Below are positions 28,502-36,860 of a stretch of 64,000 nt of DNA, in pieces. Below the pieces are notes generated by a model. The model was not told the origin of the DNA, did not search any database, and was given only the letters and a program-made list of their open reading frames with translations. Origin of the DNA: Rhodococcus jostii RHA1 (lineage in GTDB: Bacteria > Actinomycetota > Actinomycetes > Mycobacteriales > Mycobacteriaceae); NCBI RefSeq assembly GCF_000014565.1, contig NC_008270.1, positions 372,001-436,000 of the forward strand, in the 5' to 3' direction. The position numbers and the translations under genes are program-made. How positions within the stretch are numbered: position 1 is the first letter of the stretch; every line of letters begins with the position of its first letter.

Positions 28502-29992
28502 GTGAGAACACCAGAATTCGACCGCTCGCCGGAGCTCGACACCGTGCTCGACCGGGCGCAAGTTGCGGCGACAGCGTTCGAGGCCTACGACCGATCTCAG
28601 GTCGACCGCATCGTGCGGGCGGTTGCGAACGTTGCACTCCAGAACGCTCGACAGCTCGCCGAGAAGGCTGCGGACGAGACCGGGTTCGGTGTGGCCGAAG
28701 ACAAAGTAGCGAAGAACGAAGCAGTCTCGTCCGGCTTCGTGCGTGAATACGGCGACCTGGATTTTGTCAGTCACCGTGCTGACAACGAAAAGAAACTGCT
28801 GCTCAGTCCCAAGCCGGCGGGAGTGATCTTCGCGGTCACACCCTCCACGAGCCCGGTCGCCAACCTGTACTTCAAGGTTCTTTCGTCGCTGTTGACCAGA
28901 AACGCCGTCGTCATCAGCCCCCATCCAGCCGCCGTGCAGACGAGCCTCGAGGCCGCCCAGCTCCTCAGTCGCGCCGCCACCGAGGCGGGCGCACCGGAGG
29001 GAGCAATCCAGATCCTGAACAAGCCATCGGTTCCACTGATCGAAGCAGCGATGGGTGACGCGCGAGTGAACCTGATCCTCGCAACAGGAGGCTCGGCGGT
29101 CGTCCGAGCCGCATACCGATCCGGAACGCCCGCGATCGGAGTGGGCCCCGGCAACGCTGCCGTGGTGGTCGATGAAACAGCAGACCTGGAGCGAGCGGCG
29201 GATCAGATCTCAGCGTCGAAGGCATTCGACAATTCAGTCCTCTGCACGGCGGAGTCGGTCCTCATCATGGTCGAGTCGATCGCCTCTCGAATGAATGAGT
29301 TGTTGGTCCGGCGGGGTGCACATCTGTGCCGGCCCGATGAGACGCGACGGCTCCGCAACTACATGTACCCCAAAGGTAAATTCAACACCGAGGTCGTAGG
29401 AAGGCCCGCGCGCGAGATCGCGAAAAAAGCCGGGATCACCGTTGCGGAGGGCACCCAACTATTGCTGGCTCCGATCGACAGCATCCGTGATGACGAGCCG
29501 CTCACCCATGAGAAGTTGAGCCCCGTACTGGCCGTGATGACGGTTTCAAACTTCGACCAGGCATTGGCGGCGGCTGCCTCCCTCGTCGACATCGTCGGTG
29601 TCGGCCATTCGGCGGTCATCCACAGCGAGGACCCGCAGCACGTACTCGACTATTCCCACCGTCTCCCGGTTCACCGAGTTGCAGTGAACATCGGCGGAAG
29701 CCTGGGCAACGCGGGCATCGGCACCGGACTTCCACTCACGATGTCGATCGGGACAGGTTTCGCCGGAGGAAGCTCGCTCGGGGAAAATCTGGCGCCCGAA
29801 CACCTGGTGCAGTGGAAGCGTGCGGCATATCCGGTGGGCGCCGTCTTCCCTCAGTTCGCGTCTCTGCAACCCACCCGAGGCGACCGGTCCGGTGTGTCTG
29901 GGGTTGGGTTGGGTGATGGTGCGGTGCGTGAGGAGTTGCGTCGTCTGATTGTCGAAGAGCTGCGCGGGCTGATTGGGCAGAATCATGGCTGA
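28502..29992 (+). CDS. CoA-acylating aldehyde dehydrogenase with encapsulation peptide (PduP/EutE-like)
   Basis: 496 residues. Catalytic Cys (~248) lies in FDNSVLCTAESVLIM; the NAD/CoA region has KPAGVIFAVTPSTSPVANLY and ILATGGSAVVRAAYRSGTPA. It oxidises acetaldehyde or propionaldehyde to the acyl-CoA inside the shell. The C-terminus, after a Pro/Gly linker, is an amphipathic helix REELRRLIVEELRGLIGQ, a typical encapsulation peptide. The identical tail is fused to the PLP enzyme ending at 33885. GTG 28502 is chosen by GAGAGG upstream and homologue length. The stop overlaps the first shell gene. Confidence 0.9.
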   Translation: MRTPEFDRSPELDTVLDRAQVAATAFEAYDRSQVDRIVRAVANVALQNARQLAEKAADETGFGVAEDKVAKNEAVSSGFVREYGDLDFVSHRADNEKKLLLSPKPAGVIFAVTPSTSPVANLYFKVLSSLLTRNAVVISPHPAAVQTSLEAAQLLSRAATEAGAPEGAIQILNKPSVPLIEAAMGDARVNLILATGGSAVVRAAYRSGTPAIGVGPGNAAVVVDETADLERAADQISASKAFDNSVLCTAESVLIMVESIASRMNELLVRRGAHLCRPDETRRLRNYMYPKGKFNTEVVGRPAREIAKKAGITVAEGTQLLLAPIDSIRDDEPLTHEKLSPVLAVMTVSNFDQALAAAASLVDIVGVGHSAVIHSEDPQHVLDYSHRLPVHRVAVNIGGSLGNAGIGTGLPLTMSIGTGFAGGSSLGENLAPEHLVQWKRAAYPVGAVFPQFASLQPTRGDRSGVSGVGLGDGAVREELRRLIVEELRGLIGQNHG

Positions 29993-30590
29993 TCTGCGGT
30001 CGTTCATTTTCATCGACAAGTTGCAGCCTCAGACGATGTGTTATCTGGGCACCTTTGTTCGCGGTAGTTTGCCGCGGACGAATATGTCGGCGCAGGTGAT
30101 CGAGATCGCTCCGGGGCTGGATATCGAGCCGTTGACGGATGTTGCTCTGAAGCATGCGCAGGTCAGGGCTGGCATGTTGGTGGTGGAGCGGCAGTTCGGG
30201 TACCTCGAGATTCATTCGCGTTCGGCGGATGCTGTGCGGTTGGCGGCTGATGCGGTCCTCGATGCGTTGGGTGCTTCGGAGACCGAGGCGCGTCCACCGG
30301 AGGTGATCGCGTCGAAGATCATTTCCAATGTCGATGACGAGCATGCTTTTTTGGTCAACCGCAACAAGTCCGGGTCGATGCTGCTGCCCGGTGATTCGTT
30401 GTTCGTGATGGAGATGCAGCCGGCGTCGTACGCGATCCTGGCGACGAACGAAGCCGAGAAGGCCAGTCCGATCAAGGTCGTCGACTATCGCATGATGGGC
30501 GCCTCCGGGCGTGTCTATCTGGCCGGCGACGAGGACGCGGTACGGACCGCGGCTGATGCCGCCGGGGCAGCGTTGGAGATGCGGCGATGA
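29985..30590 (+). CDS. BMC-T-type tandem-domain shell protein, copy 1
   Basis: 201 residues with two BMC-like domains (roughly 1-100 and 100-200), typical of a pseudohexameric trimer. First-domain signatures are MLVVERQFGYLEIHSRSADA and VRLAADAVLDALG; the second has GSMLLPGDSLFVMEMQPASY and VVDYRMMGASGRVYLAGDED. It forms shell facets and may provide a larger pore. ATG 29985 overlaps the dehydrogenase stop as ATGGCTGA; the frame extends to 29973. It is identical to 33878-34483 and a diverged paralogue of the 31581-32288 gene. Confidence 0.85.
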   Translation: MADLRSFIFIDKLQPQTMCYLGTFVRGSLPRTNMSAQVIEIAPGLDIEPLTDVALKHAQVRAGMLVVERQFGYLEIHSRSADAVRLAADAVLDALGASETEARPPEVIASKIISNVDDEHAFLVNRNKSGSMLLPGDSLFVMEMQPASYAILATNEAEKASPIKVVDYRMMGASGRVYLAGDEDAVRTAADAAGAALEMRR

Positions 30591-31024
30591 CATCGGCACC
30601 CGCGCTCGGGCTGCGCGCTCTGGTGCGTGAGCTGATCAGCGAGATCATTCCCCAGCTGAACCTCCTGACTCGGCCCCAGCGGGTGGTGATCACCGACGAC
30701 GAGCAGCTCAACGGCTTCGTCCGCCGGGTCGTCACGACACTCGATGACCCGGTCACCGGGCCGTTGCTGCGTTCCGGGCAGCTTTGTTTCCAGCTCGACA
30801 CCGCAGGCAACGGTGCGGCGGCCGTTTCGTCGCCCACAGCACCTGCCGCCGAGGGGCAGGCGACCGACAGCATCGAGATCGACAAGGGGGTGTTGACCGA
30901 GCGCATCGTTGCCCGTGCCATCACCGAGCGGGCTCGGCTCGTTCTCGGCCGGACGGTGGTCATCACTCCGCTTGCCCGCGAACAGATCCGGAAATCGTCG
31001 GTCGAGGTGGTGCGGCGACCATGA
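30587..31024 (+). CDS. Microcompartment-associated protein, PduM-like, copy 1
   Basis: 145 residues. It starts with an amphipathic helix LRALVRELISEIIPQLN like an encapsulation peptide, has a variable Ala/Pro linker (~85-100) and ends LGRTVVITPLAREQIRKSSV before EVVRRP. The T-P-L-A-R-(E/D) C-terminal element and the overall layout resemble PduM, a BMC protein of unclear role. Identification is by pattern only. It overlaps BMC-T by four bases and BMC-P by four bases, so it is tightly embedded in the shell cassette. Identical to 34480-34917. Confidence 0.55.
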   Translation: MTSAPALGLRALVRELISEIIPQLNLLTRPQRVVITDDEQLNGFVRRVVTTLDDPVTGPLLRSGQLCFQLDTAGNGAAAVSSPTAPAAEGQATDSIEIDKGVLTERIVARAITERARLVLGRTVVITPLAREQIRKSSVEVVRRP

Positions 31025-31287
31025 TCAAAGCGACTGTCCTCGGCCCTGTATGGGCGACCAAGCGGCTCGACGGCTTTCCGTCCGGAGCGCTGCTCGAGGT
31101 GCAGCGAGATGAGACCGCCGAGCGTTACGTGGCCTTGGACCATCTCGGAAGCGGCCCGGGTGATCACGTGTTGGTCGCCCTCGGCAGCGCTGTAGCACAC
31201 CACCTCCCCGGCAGCACCCCGGCCGATGCGCTCATCATCGGAGTCATCGACCCCCCCGCGCCTTCAGCAACACCCAACCCACAATGA
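31021..31287 (+). CDS. BMC-P pentameric vertex protein (EutN/CcmL family), copy 1
   Basis: 88 residues. It begins MIKATVLGPVWATKRLDGFP and continues GALLEVQRDE, ALDHLGSGPGDHVLVALGSA and ADALIIGVIDP, all characteristic of the EutN/CcmL OB-like fold. Pentamers cap the shell vertices. ATG 31021 overlaps the preceding stop as ATGA. Pro-rich C-terminal tail PPAPSATPNPQ. Identical to 34914-35180. Confidence 0.93.
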   Translation: MIKATVLGPVWATKRLDGFPSGALLEVQRDETAERYVALDHLGSGPGDHVLVALGSAVAHHLPGSTPADALIIGVIDPPAPSATPNPQ

Positions 31288-31299
31288 AAGGTTCTTCCC

Positions 31300-31581
31300 A
31301 TGAGTGATGCAATCGGCATGATCGAAACCCGCGGCTACGTCGCTTCCCTTGCGGCCGCCGACGCCATGGTCAAAGCGGCCAACGTCACCCTGATCGGTCG
31401 CGCAGAGGTCGGTGACGGACTCGTCGCCGTCATCATCAACGGCGACGTCGGTGCCGTGAAGGCAGCCACCGAGGCAGGCTCGGAAACCGCCGCCACCATT
31501 GGTGAGCTCGTCTCCGTCCACGTCATCCCCCGACCCCACGCCGACCTCGGCAAGCACTTCACCGTCAACGGAAACCAGTAA
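31300..31581 (+). CDS. BMC-H hexameric shell protein, copy 1
   Basis: 93 residues, one BMC domain. It starts [20 protein letters not shown] and has [33 protein letters not shown] and [11 protein letters not shown], the canonical Pf00936 pattern. Hexamers tile the facets. GAAAGG precedes ATG 31300. The stop TAA shares its last base with the ATG of the next gene in this copy but not in the second copy. Identical to 35193-35474. Confidence 0.95.
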   Translation: MSDAIGMIETRGYVASLAAADAMVKAANVTLIGRAEVGDGLVAVIINGDVGAVKAATEAGSETAATIGELVSVHVIPRPHADLGKHFTVNGNQ

Positions 31582-32288
31582 TGTCGACACCAACTACTAC
31601 GAAGCAGGCCGCCGCAACGAAGCGAAGCTCGGCCTCGTCCGCCGCACCCGATTCAGGCACACCGTCGACTGAACTGCGCGTCTACCTTCGAATCGAAGGA
31701 CTCCAGCGCCAGTTTGCGGCCACGATGGCGACACCGACCCGGGCCCGCGGCTACCCGCCGAAAGCGGGCGATCATTCGCTCATCGTCGAAGTTGCGCCTG
31801 CGTTGGCGATCCAGCGGGTGATCGACGCGGCGTTGAAAGCGACTCCCGAGGTCGAGCCGGGCCTTCTCTACGTGGAACGGCAATACGGCATCCTGGAGGT
31901 TCACAGCCCCAGCGCCGACGTCGTGGAACAGGCCGGGCAGGCGATCCTGAAGACCCTGAACGCGAAGGCGGAGGATCAACTCAAACCGAAAATCCTCTAC
32001 AGCGACATCATCGAGGAAATCGGCGACCAGCACGCCGTCATCCTCAACCGCACCCGGGACGCGTCGATGCTGATGCCGGGTTCCGCTCTGCTGGTGTATG
32101 AGATGGCCCCGGCGCTATTCGCTGCCGTAGCAGCCAACAGTGCCGAACGGGTAGCCCCGAACCTGACACTGGTGGACGTGCAAATGATCGGTGCAGCAGG
32201 ACGTCTGTTCATCTCGGGTGATCTGAAGAGTGTCACCATCGCGCGCGAGGAGATCACGAGAGTTCTCGAGGCGGTGATTGGACGATGA
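31581..32288 (+). CDS. Second BMC-T-type shell paralogue with N-terminal extension
   Basis: 235 residues. A low-complexity Ser/Thr/Ala/Lys N-terminus (~1-30) precedes two BMC-like domains; LLYVERQYGILEVHSPSADV and DASMLMPGSALLVYEMAPAL, then VQMIGAAGRLFISGDLKSV, align with the 201-residue BMC-T but are clearly diverged. It lies between the two cassette copies and is present once. The start overlaps the BMC-H stop (TAATG). It probably forms distinct trimers, perhaps with a different pore or an extension facing cargo. Confidence 0.8.
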   Translation: MSTPTTTKQAAATKRSSASSAAPDSGTPSTELRVYLRIEGLQRQFAATMATPTRARGYPPKAGDHSLIVEVAPALAIQRVIDAALKATPEVEPGLLYVERQYGILEVHSPSADVVEQAGQAILKTLNAKAEDQLKPKILYSDIIEEIGDQHAVILNRTRDASMLMPGSALLVYEMAPALFAAVAANSAERVAPNLTLVDVQMIGAAGRLFISGDLKSVTIAREEITRVLEAVIGR

Positions 32289-32379
32289 CCTCACGCTCAG
32301 CCGTCCGACCAATACCCGAGGGTACGAGCGTCTCACGACCGCCGTCGCCGCAGTCCCAACTGTGAAAGAAGACGATCCC

Positions 32380-33885
32380 ATGCAGCAAGATTCGATCGCC
32401 AAGCCGAAACTGACCGAGATTGTCGCGTTGAACACTCTCAACGCCGACAAACTTTCCTCGCTTGACAGCCAAACACGTGAGCTGGTTGAGCGTCGCCAGC
32501 GTGTCATGGGGCCCGCATACCGGTTGTCCTACGAGGAGCCGTTCCAACCGATTCGTGCACAAGGCACGAAAATCATCGATGTTTACGGCCACGAATACCT
32601 CGATGCGTACAACAACGTTGCCAGCGTCGGTCACAACCATCCGCATGTCGTCGATGCTGTCTGCCGACAGCTTCGCCTGATGAACACGAACACCCGGTAC
32701 CTGCAGCGCGACATCGTCGACTACGCCGAAAATCTCGTGAGTACACATGACAGCGCGTTGGACAACGTCATGTTCACTTGCACGGGGTCCGAGGCCAACG
32801 ACCTCGCTGTGCGCATCGCACGGACGGTAACCGGCGGCACAGGTGTCATCGTCTCCGAGTACGCCTATCACGGGTGTACGCGGGACGTCGCGTCCTGGTC
32901 ACCGTCGTCGGGCAAGGGCACCGTCCTCGGTTCGGATGTACGGCTCGTGCCTCCTCCGGATACGTTCAGAGCGGATCGTGCCGAGGCCGAAACGAAGTTT
33001 TTGAGTAGCCTCCAGGCTCAGATCGATGACCTGAACCGTCGAGGTGTGCAGTTGGCCGCCTTCGTCGTCGACAGCATGTTCTCTTCGGACGGGATCCACC
33101 CCGATCCCGGGGTGTTGAAGGCCGCGATCGAGTTGGTCCACCGGGCCGGCGGGCTCCTCATCAGTGACGAAGTGCAATCCGGATTCGGGCGCACCGGGGA
33201 AGCCATGTGGGGGTACCAGCGCAGCAACATCGTTGCCGACCTGGTCACCATGGGGAAGCCGATGGGCAATGGCATGCCCATCGGAGGGGTTGTGGCGAAA
33301 AGTGCTCTGCTGGAGAAATTTTCGCGAGAAACGGCATACTTCAACACGTTCGGTGGCGAGAACGCACCGGTAGCAGCCGCGCAGGCCGTGCTGGAGGTAA
33401 TTCGCGACGAAAACTTGATCGCCAATGCCCAGGACAAGGGCGGTCAATTGGTCGCCGGGATTCGGGAAATACTCACCCGCAATAACTTCGCGGCGGACGT
33501 TCGAGGAGCCGGTCTCTACATCGGAGTCGAGTTCGTGTCCGACTTCGACACGGCGATCCCGGACACCGAGACCACACTGGCATTCGTGAACGGACTTCGT
33601 CAGCACCGGGTCCTGACTAGCACGGCGGGGACCTACGGAAACGTGATCAAGGTACGCCCGCCGCTAGTCCTGAGTCAGTCCGACACCGATCGACTGCTGA
33701 CCGAATTCGACAACGTGGCGCGCGAATTGCGCCAAAGCGCCCGACCTACGCCCGAGACAACGACCGATTCACCCTCGGACCAGGATCCGTCTGGGGTTGG
33801 GTTGGGTGATGGTGCGGTGCGTGAGGAGTTGCGTCGTCTGATTGTCGAAGAGCTGCGCGGGCTGATTGGGCAGAATCATGGCTGA
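32380..33885 (+). CDS. Class III PLP aminotransferase-fold enzyme with encapsulation peptide, predicted amino-alcohol-phosphate phospho-lyase
   Basis: 501 residues. PLP Lys (~293) in VTMGKPMGNGMPIGGV, the pyridine-binding Asp in LLISDEVQSGFGRTG, and TCTGSEANDLAVRIART. Its closest role models are ethanolamine-phosphate and aminopropanol-phosphate phospho-lyases, which yield aldehyde, ammonia and phosphate. The kinase and aldehyde dehydrogenase alongside support this over a true aminotransferase. After an Asp/Pro/Thr-rich linker the last ~32 residues (REELRRLIVEELRGLIGQ region) are identical to the dehydrogenase tail because the repeat begins at 33789. ATG 32380 has GAAAGAA upstream; a TTG at 32278 is less likely. 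Confidence 0.85.
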   Translation: MQQDSIAKPKLTEIVALNTLNADKLSSLDSQTRELVERRQRVMGPAYRLSYEEPFQPIRAQGTKIIDVYGHEYLDAYNNVASVGHNHPHVVDAVCRQLRLMNTNTRYLQRDIVDYAENLVSTHDSALDNVMFTCTGSEANDLAVRIARTVTGGTGVIVSEYAYHGCTRDVASWSPSSGKGTVLGSDVRLVPPPDTFRADRAEAETKFLSSLQAQIDDLNRRGVQLAAFVVDSMFSSDGIHPDPGVLKAAIELVHRAGGLLISDEVQSGFGRTGEAMWGYQRSNIVADLVTMGKPMGNGMPIGGVVAKSALLEKFSRETAYFNTFGGENAPVAAAQAVLEVIRDENLIANAQDKGGQLVAGIREILTRNNFAADVRGAGLYIGVEFVSDFDTAIPDTETTLAFVNGLRQHRVLTSTAGTYGNVIKVRPPLVLSQSDTDRLLTEFDNVARELRQSARPTPETTTDSPSDQDPSGVGLGDGAVREELRRLIVEELRGLIGQNHG

Positions 33886-34483
33886 TCTGCGGTCGTTCAT
33901 TTTCATCGACAAGTTGCAGCCTCAGACGATGTGTTATCTGGGCACCTTTGTTCGCGGTAGTTTGCCGCGGACGAATATGTCGGCGCAGGTGATCGAGATC
34001 GCTCCGGGGCTGGATATCGAGCCGTTGACGGATGTTGCTCTGAAGCATGCGCAGGTCAGGGCTGGCATGTTGGTGGTGGAGCGGCAGTTCGGGTACCTCG
34101 AGATTCATTCGCGTTCGGCGGATGCTGTGCGGTTGGCGGCTGATGCGGTCCTCGATGCGTTGGGTGCTTCGGAGACCGAGGCGCGTCCACCGGAGGTGAT
34201 CGCGTCGAAGATCATTTCCAATGTCGATGACGAGCATGCTTTTTTGGTCAACCGCAACAAGTCCGGGTCGATGCTGCTGCCCGGTGATTCGTTGTTCGTG
34301 ATGGAGATGCAGCCGGCGTCGTACGCGATCCTGGCGACGAACGAAGCCGAGAAGGCCAGTCCGATCAAGGTCGTCGACTATCGCATGATGGGCGCCTCCG
34401 GGCGTGTCTATCTGGCCGGCGACGAGGACGCGGTACGGACCGCGGCTGATGCCGCCGGGGCAGCGTTGGAGATGCGGCGATGA
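33878..34483 (+). CDS. BMC-T-type tandem-domain shell protein, copy 2
   Basis: Identical in sequence to the 201-residue protein at 29985-30590. Its ATG overlaps the stop of the PLP enzyme in the same ATGGCTGA junction, so translational coupling to the upstream enzyme is preserved in both copies. Confidence 0.85.
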   Translation: MADLRSFIFIDKLQPQTMCYLGTFVRGSLPRTNMSAQVIEIAPGLDIEPLTDVALKHAQVRAGMLVVERQFGYLEIHSRSADAVRLAADAVLDALGASETEARPPEVIASKIISNVDDEHAFLVNRNKSGSMLLPGDSLFVMEMQPASYAILATNEAEKASPIKVVDYRMMGASGRVYLAGDEDAVRTAADAAGAALEMRR

Positions 34484-34917
34484 CATCGGCACCCGCGCTC
34501 GGGCTGCGCGCTCTGGTGCGTGAGCTGATCAGCGAGATCATTCCCCAGCTGAACCTCCTGACTCGGCCCCAGCGGGTGGTGATCACCGACGACGAGCAGC
34601 TCAACGGCTTCGTCCGCCGGGTCGTCACGACACTCGATGACCCGGTCACCGGGCCGTTGCTGCGTTCCGGGCAGCTTTGTTTCCAGCTCGACACCGCAGG
34701 CAACGGTGCGGCGGCCGTTTCGTCGCCCACAGCACCTGCCGCCGAGGGGCAGGCGACCGACAGCATCGAGATCGACAAGGGGGTGTTGACCGAGCGCATC
34801 GTTGCCCGTGCCATCACCGAGCGGGCTCGGCTCGTTCTCGGCCGGACGGTGGTCATCACTCCGCTTGCCCGCGAACAGATCCGGAAATCGTCGGTCGAGG
34901 TGGTGCGGCGACCATGA
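34480..34917 (+). CDS. PduM-like microcompartment protein, copy 2
   Basis: Identical to the 145-residue protein at 30587-31024, with the same four-base overlaps on both sides. Function uncertain; N-terminal amphipathic helix and C-terminal TPLAR motif as in copy 1. Confidence 0.55.
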   Translation: MTSAPALGLRALVRELISEIIPQLNLLTRPQRVVITDDEQLNGFVRRVVTTLDDPVTGPLLRSGQLCFQLDTAGNGAAAVSSPTAPAAEGQATDSIEIDKGVLTERIVARAITERARLVLGRTVVITPLAREQIRKSSVEVVRRP

Positions 34918-35180
34918 TCAAAGCGACTGTCCTCGGCCCTGTATGGGCGACCAAGCGGCTCGACGGCTTTCCGTCCGGAGCGCTGCTCGAGGTGCAGCGA
35001 GATGAGACCGCCGAGCGTTACGTGGCCTTGGACCATCTCGGAAGCGGCCCGGGTGATCACGTGTTGGTCGCCCTCGGCAGCGCTGTAGCACACCACCTCC
35101 CCGGCAGCACCCCGGCCGATGCGCTCATCATCGGAGTCATCGACCCCCCCGCGCCTTCAGCAACACCCAACCCACAATGA
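34914..35180 (+). CDS. BMC-P vertex protein, copy 2
   Basis: Identical to the 88-residue EutN/CcmL-type protein at 31021-31287. Confidence 0.93.
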   Translation: MIKATVLGPVWATKRLDGFPSGALLEVQRDETAERYVALDHLGSGPGDHVLVALGSAVAHHLPGSTPADALIIGVIDPPAPSATPNPQ

Positions 35181-35192
35181 AAGGTTCTTCCC

Positions 35193-35474
35193 ATGAGTGA
35201 TGCAATCGGCATGATCGAAACCCGCGGCTACGTCGCTTCCCTTGCGGCCGCCGACGCCATGGTCAAAGCGGCCAACGTCACCCTGATCGGTCGCGCAGAG
35301 GTCGGTGACGGACTCGTCGCCGTCATCATCAACGGCGACGTCGGTGCCGTGAAGGCAGCCACCGAGGCAGGCTCGGAAACCGCCGCCACCATTGGTGAGC
35401 TCGTCTCCGTCCACGTCATCCCCCGACCCCACGCCGACCTCGGCAAGCACTTCACCGTCAACGGAAACCAGTAA
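35193..35474 (+). CDS. BMC-H shell protein, copy 2
   Basis: Identical to the 93-residue protein at 31300-31581. Here it ends the operon: the following bases diverge immediately after the stop and no BMC-T paralogue follows. Confidence 0.95.
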   Translation: MSDAIGMIETRGYVASLAAADAMVKAANVTLIGRAEVGDGLVAVIINGDVGAVKAATEAGSETAATIGELVSVHVIPRPHADLGKHFTVNGNQ

Positions 35475-35697
35475 CCACGAATGCGGTGATCGTCACCCGT
35501 GCAAGGGTTTGTGCTCGGAGCGACCGGCTCGTCGGCGCCCTCTTCCGGCGACGCCCAACCCAAAATCGCGCCAACCCGCGATGACTGTTGCCATGAGGGC
35601 ATCGGGAGGGCAACGATTTTATCGGCGTGTGCCTCGGTCTTGTGACGTCGTCTGAGTCGAGGTCTGGTGAGCTCCATACCTGACCAATTGCTTCTCA

Positions 35698-35706
35698 GGC
35701 AACCAT
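35698..35706 (+). promoter_or_regulatory. GGCAACCAT box upstream of GntR paralogue 2
   Basis: Fourth copy of the core seen at 15574 and 28149/28182, here 45 bases before the regulator start at 35751. This fits autoregulation by the GntR protein; inferred. Confidence 0.4.
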
Positions 35707-35750
35707 TTGATAGTTTCGGTGGAATACTGGCCGGGAGGAGGGTGCGTTCT

Positions 35751-36521
35751 ATGACTGAGGGTGACAAGAGCAAGGATCGAACACTCTCCACCGGCGGATC
35801 TACCGAGGAGATTGTCGGCTCCATACAATCCATAATCACCGACCGCTCATTGGCGCCAGGTGATCGAATCGGAGCCGAACGGGAACTCGCGCAGAGCTTG
35901 GGGGTGAGTCGGTGGACCATTCGCAGGGCGCTCGAGCAACTCGAGTCCCAGGGACGGATTCTCCGGACTCACGGTCGCAGTGGGGGCATCTTCGTTGCAC
36001 CGAAAAAGCTGATCCGCACGACACCGCTCGGGGGTCTACCCGTATATCTACGGGCGCAGGGAATTGATTCCGGGACAACGGTCCTAGGGACCCGTGCGGG
36101 GCCGCCCGACGATGAGATCGCAAAGCAGCTGGGGCTAGAGTCCGATGCCTGGGTCTTTCACATCGAGCGGCTTCGATTTGCGGGTGGGCTACCCCTCGTT
36201 CTGGAGACGACGGATTTGCCATGCGATCTCTTTCCAGGACTTCTCGATCAGCCACTCGGATCGCTGTACGAGATTCTCGATTCAAAGTATGACATCCGGC
36301 CAGAAGTGACCGTCGAAACGATCACAGCGACGACCGCTGAGCGTGAGGTTGCTGGACTGCTGCAGGTCGCCGTAGGGTCTGCTCTGATATTCGTCACCCG
36401 AACTGCAGAGCTCGGGAGTGGGCGGACGTTCGAATTTTCGAGAGAGCTGTGGCGAGCTGACCGGACGGCCATCACAGTACGCAGCGACGGGAAACCTGCG
36501 TACACGACCATCGACGCGTGA
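35751..36521 (+). CDS. GntR-family regulator with UTRA domain (HutC subfamily), paralogue 2
   Basis: 256 residues. Winged helix: APGDRIGAERELAQSLGVSR, TIRRALEQLESQ and THGRSGGIFVAPKKLIRT. UTRA: WVFHIERLRFAGGLPLVLET, DLPCDLFPGLLDQPLGS and FVTRTAELGSGRTFEFSREL. It is strongly similar along its whole length to the regulator at 20281-21054. ATG 35751 is the first well-placed start (GGGAGGAGG upstream); the frame extends to 35667. It is probably the microcompartment regulator, responding to an amino alcohol or its phosphate. Confidence 0.88.
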   Translation: MTEGDKSKDRTLSTGGSTEEIVGSIQSIITDRSLAPGDRIGAERELAQSLGVSRWTIRRALEQLESQGRILRTHGRSGGIFVAPKKLIRTTPLGGLPVYLRAQGIDSGTTVLGTRAGPPDDEIAKQLGLESDAWVFHIERLRFAGGLPLVLETTDLPCDLFPGLLDQPLGSLYEILDSKYDIRPEVTVETITATTAEREVAGLLQVAVGSALIFVTRTAELGSGRTFEFSRELWRADRTAITVRSDGKPAYTTIDA

Positions 36522-36860
36522 GAACACGCGGTCATTGACACACCGAAATCACAGCGCCTTTTCCTGTTTGATGCACTGAAACGCTCTCTCGGAGCTGGAT
36601 TACCATCAGTGGATTTCAAGCTGCATATTGGACAAATCAAGACTGCCAGTAACGGTCCCCGGACGCTGGATGTCCGGCCTGCCCGGAGACATTCGACGCG
36701 CCGAGCAGCCAGACGGACAACACACCTGAGTCGCTGACGTTCGTCCGCTCGTCACGCACCAAGTCGCGGACCCAACAGTGCCCACATGCGTGGTTCCGTG
36801 TCTGCCCTCTTCCTCACCGACGCCTGCGTCGATATCGACGTCCCGCATCCAGGAGTTCCA
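36522..36860. other. Intergenic stretch, nothing recognised
   Basis: About 340 bases between GntR paralogue 2 and the enoyl-CoA hydratase-like gene. No box or hairpin noted. Confidence 0.4.

Larger units (their letters stand above)
29896..31581 (+). repeat. 1686-bp direct repeat, copy 1 (encapsulation tail plus shell cassette)
   Basis: Exactly duplicated at 33789-35474, offset 3893 bases. Identity begins in the linker before the dehydrogenase encapsulation peptide (base 29895 t versus 33788 c) and ends with the last base of the BMC-H stop codon (31582 t versus 35475 c). All translations I compared, including opposite-strand frames, are identical. The unit holds the targeting tail and four complete genes. 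Confidence 0.95.
33789..35474 (+). repeat. 1686-bp direct repeat, copy 2
   Basis: Second exact copy of 29896-31581. It starts inside the linker of the PLP enzyme, so it supplies that enzyme's C-terminal targeting tail, and ends with the BMC-H stop. No IS ends or short terminal repeats are seen at either junction. Confidence 0.95.

Noticed and set aside
29736..30599. Long minus-strand frame across the dehydrogenase end and BMC-T gene
   Set aside because: His/Arg-rich shadow of the coding strand; it recurs identically at 33746-34492 only because the DNA is duplicated.
30472..31203. 243-codon minus-strand frame, duplicated at 34365-35096
   Set aside because: Opposite-strand shadow of the PduM-like and BMC-P genes, which have recognised motifs, ribosome sites and overlaps.
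32278..32379. TTG at 32278 as the start of the PLP enzyme
   Set aside because: The added 34 residues look unconserved; ATG 32380 has a better-placed purine-rich site.
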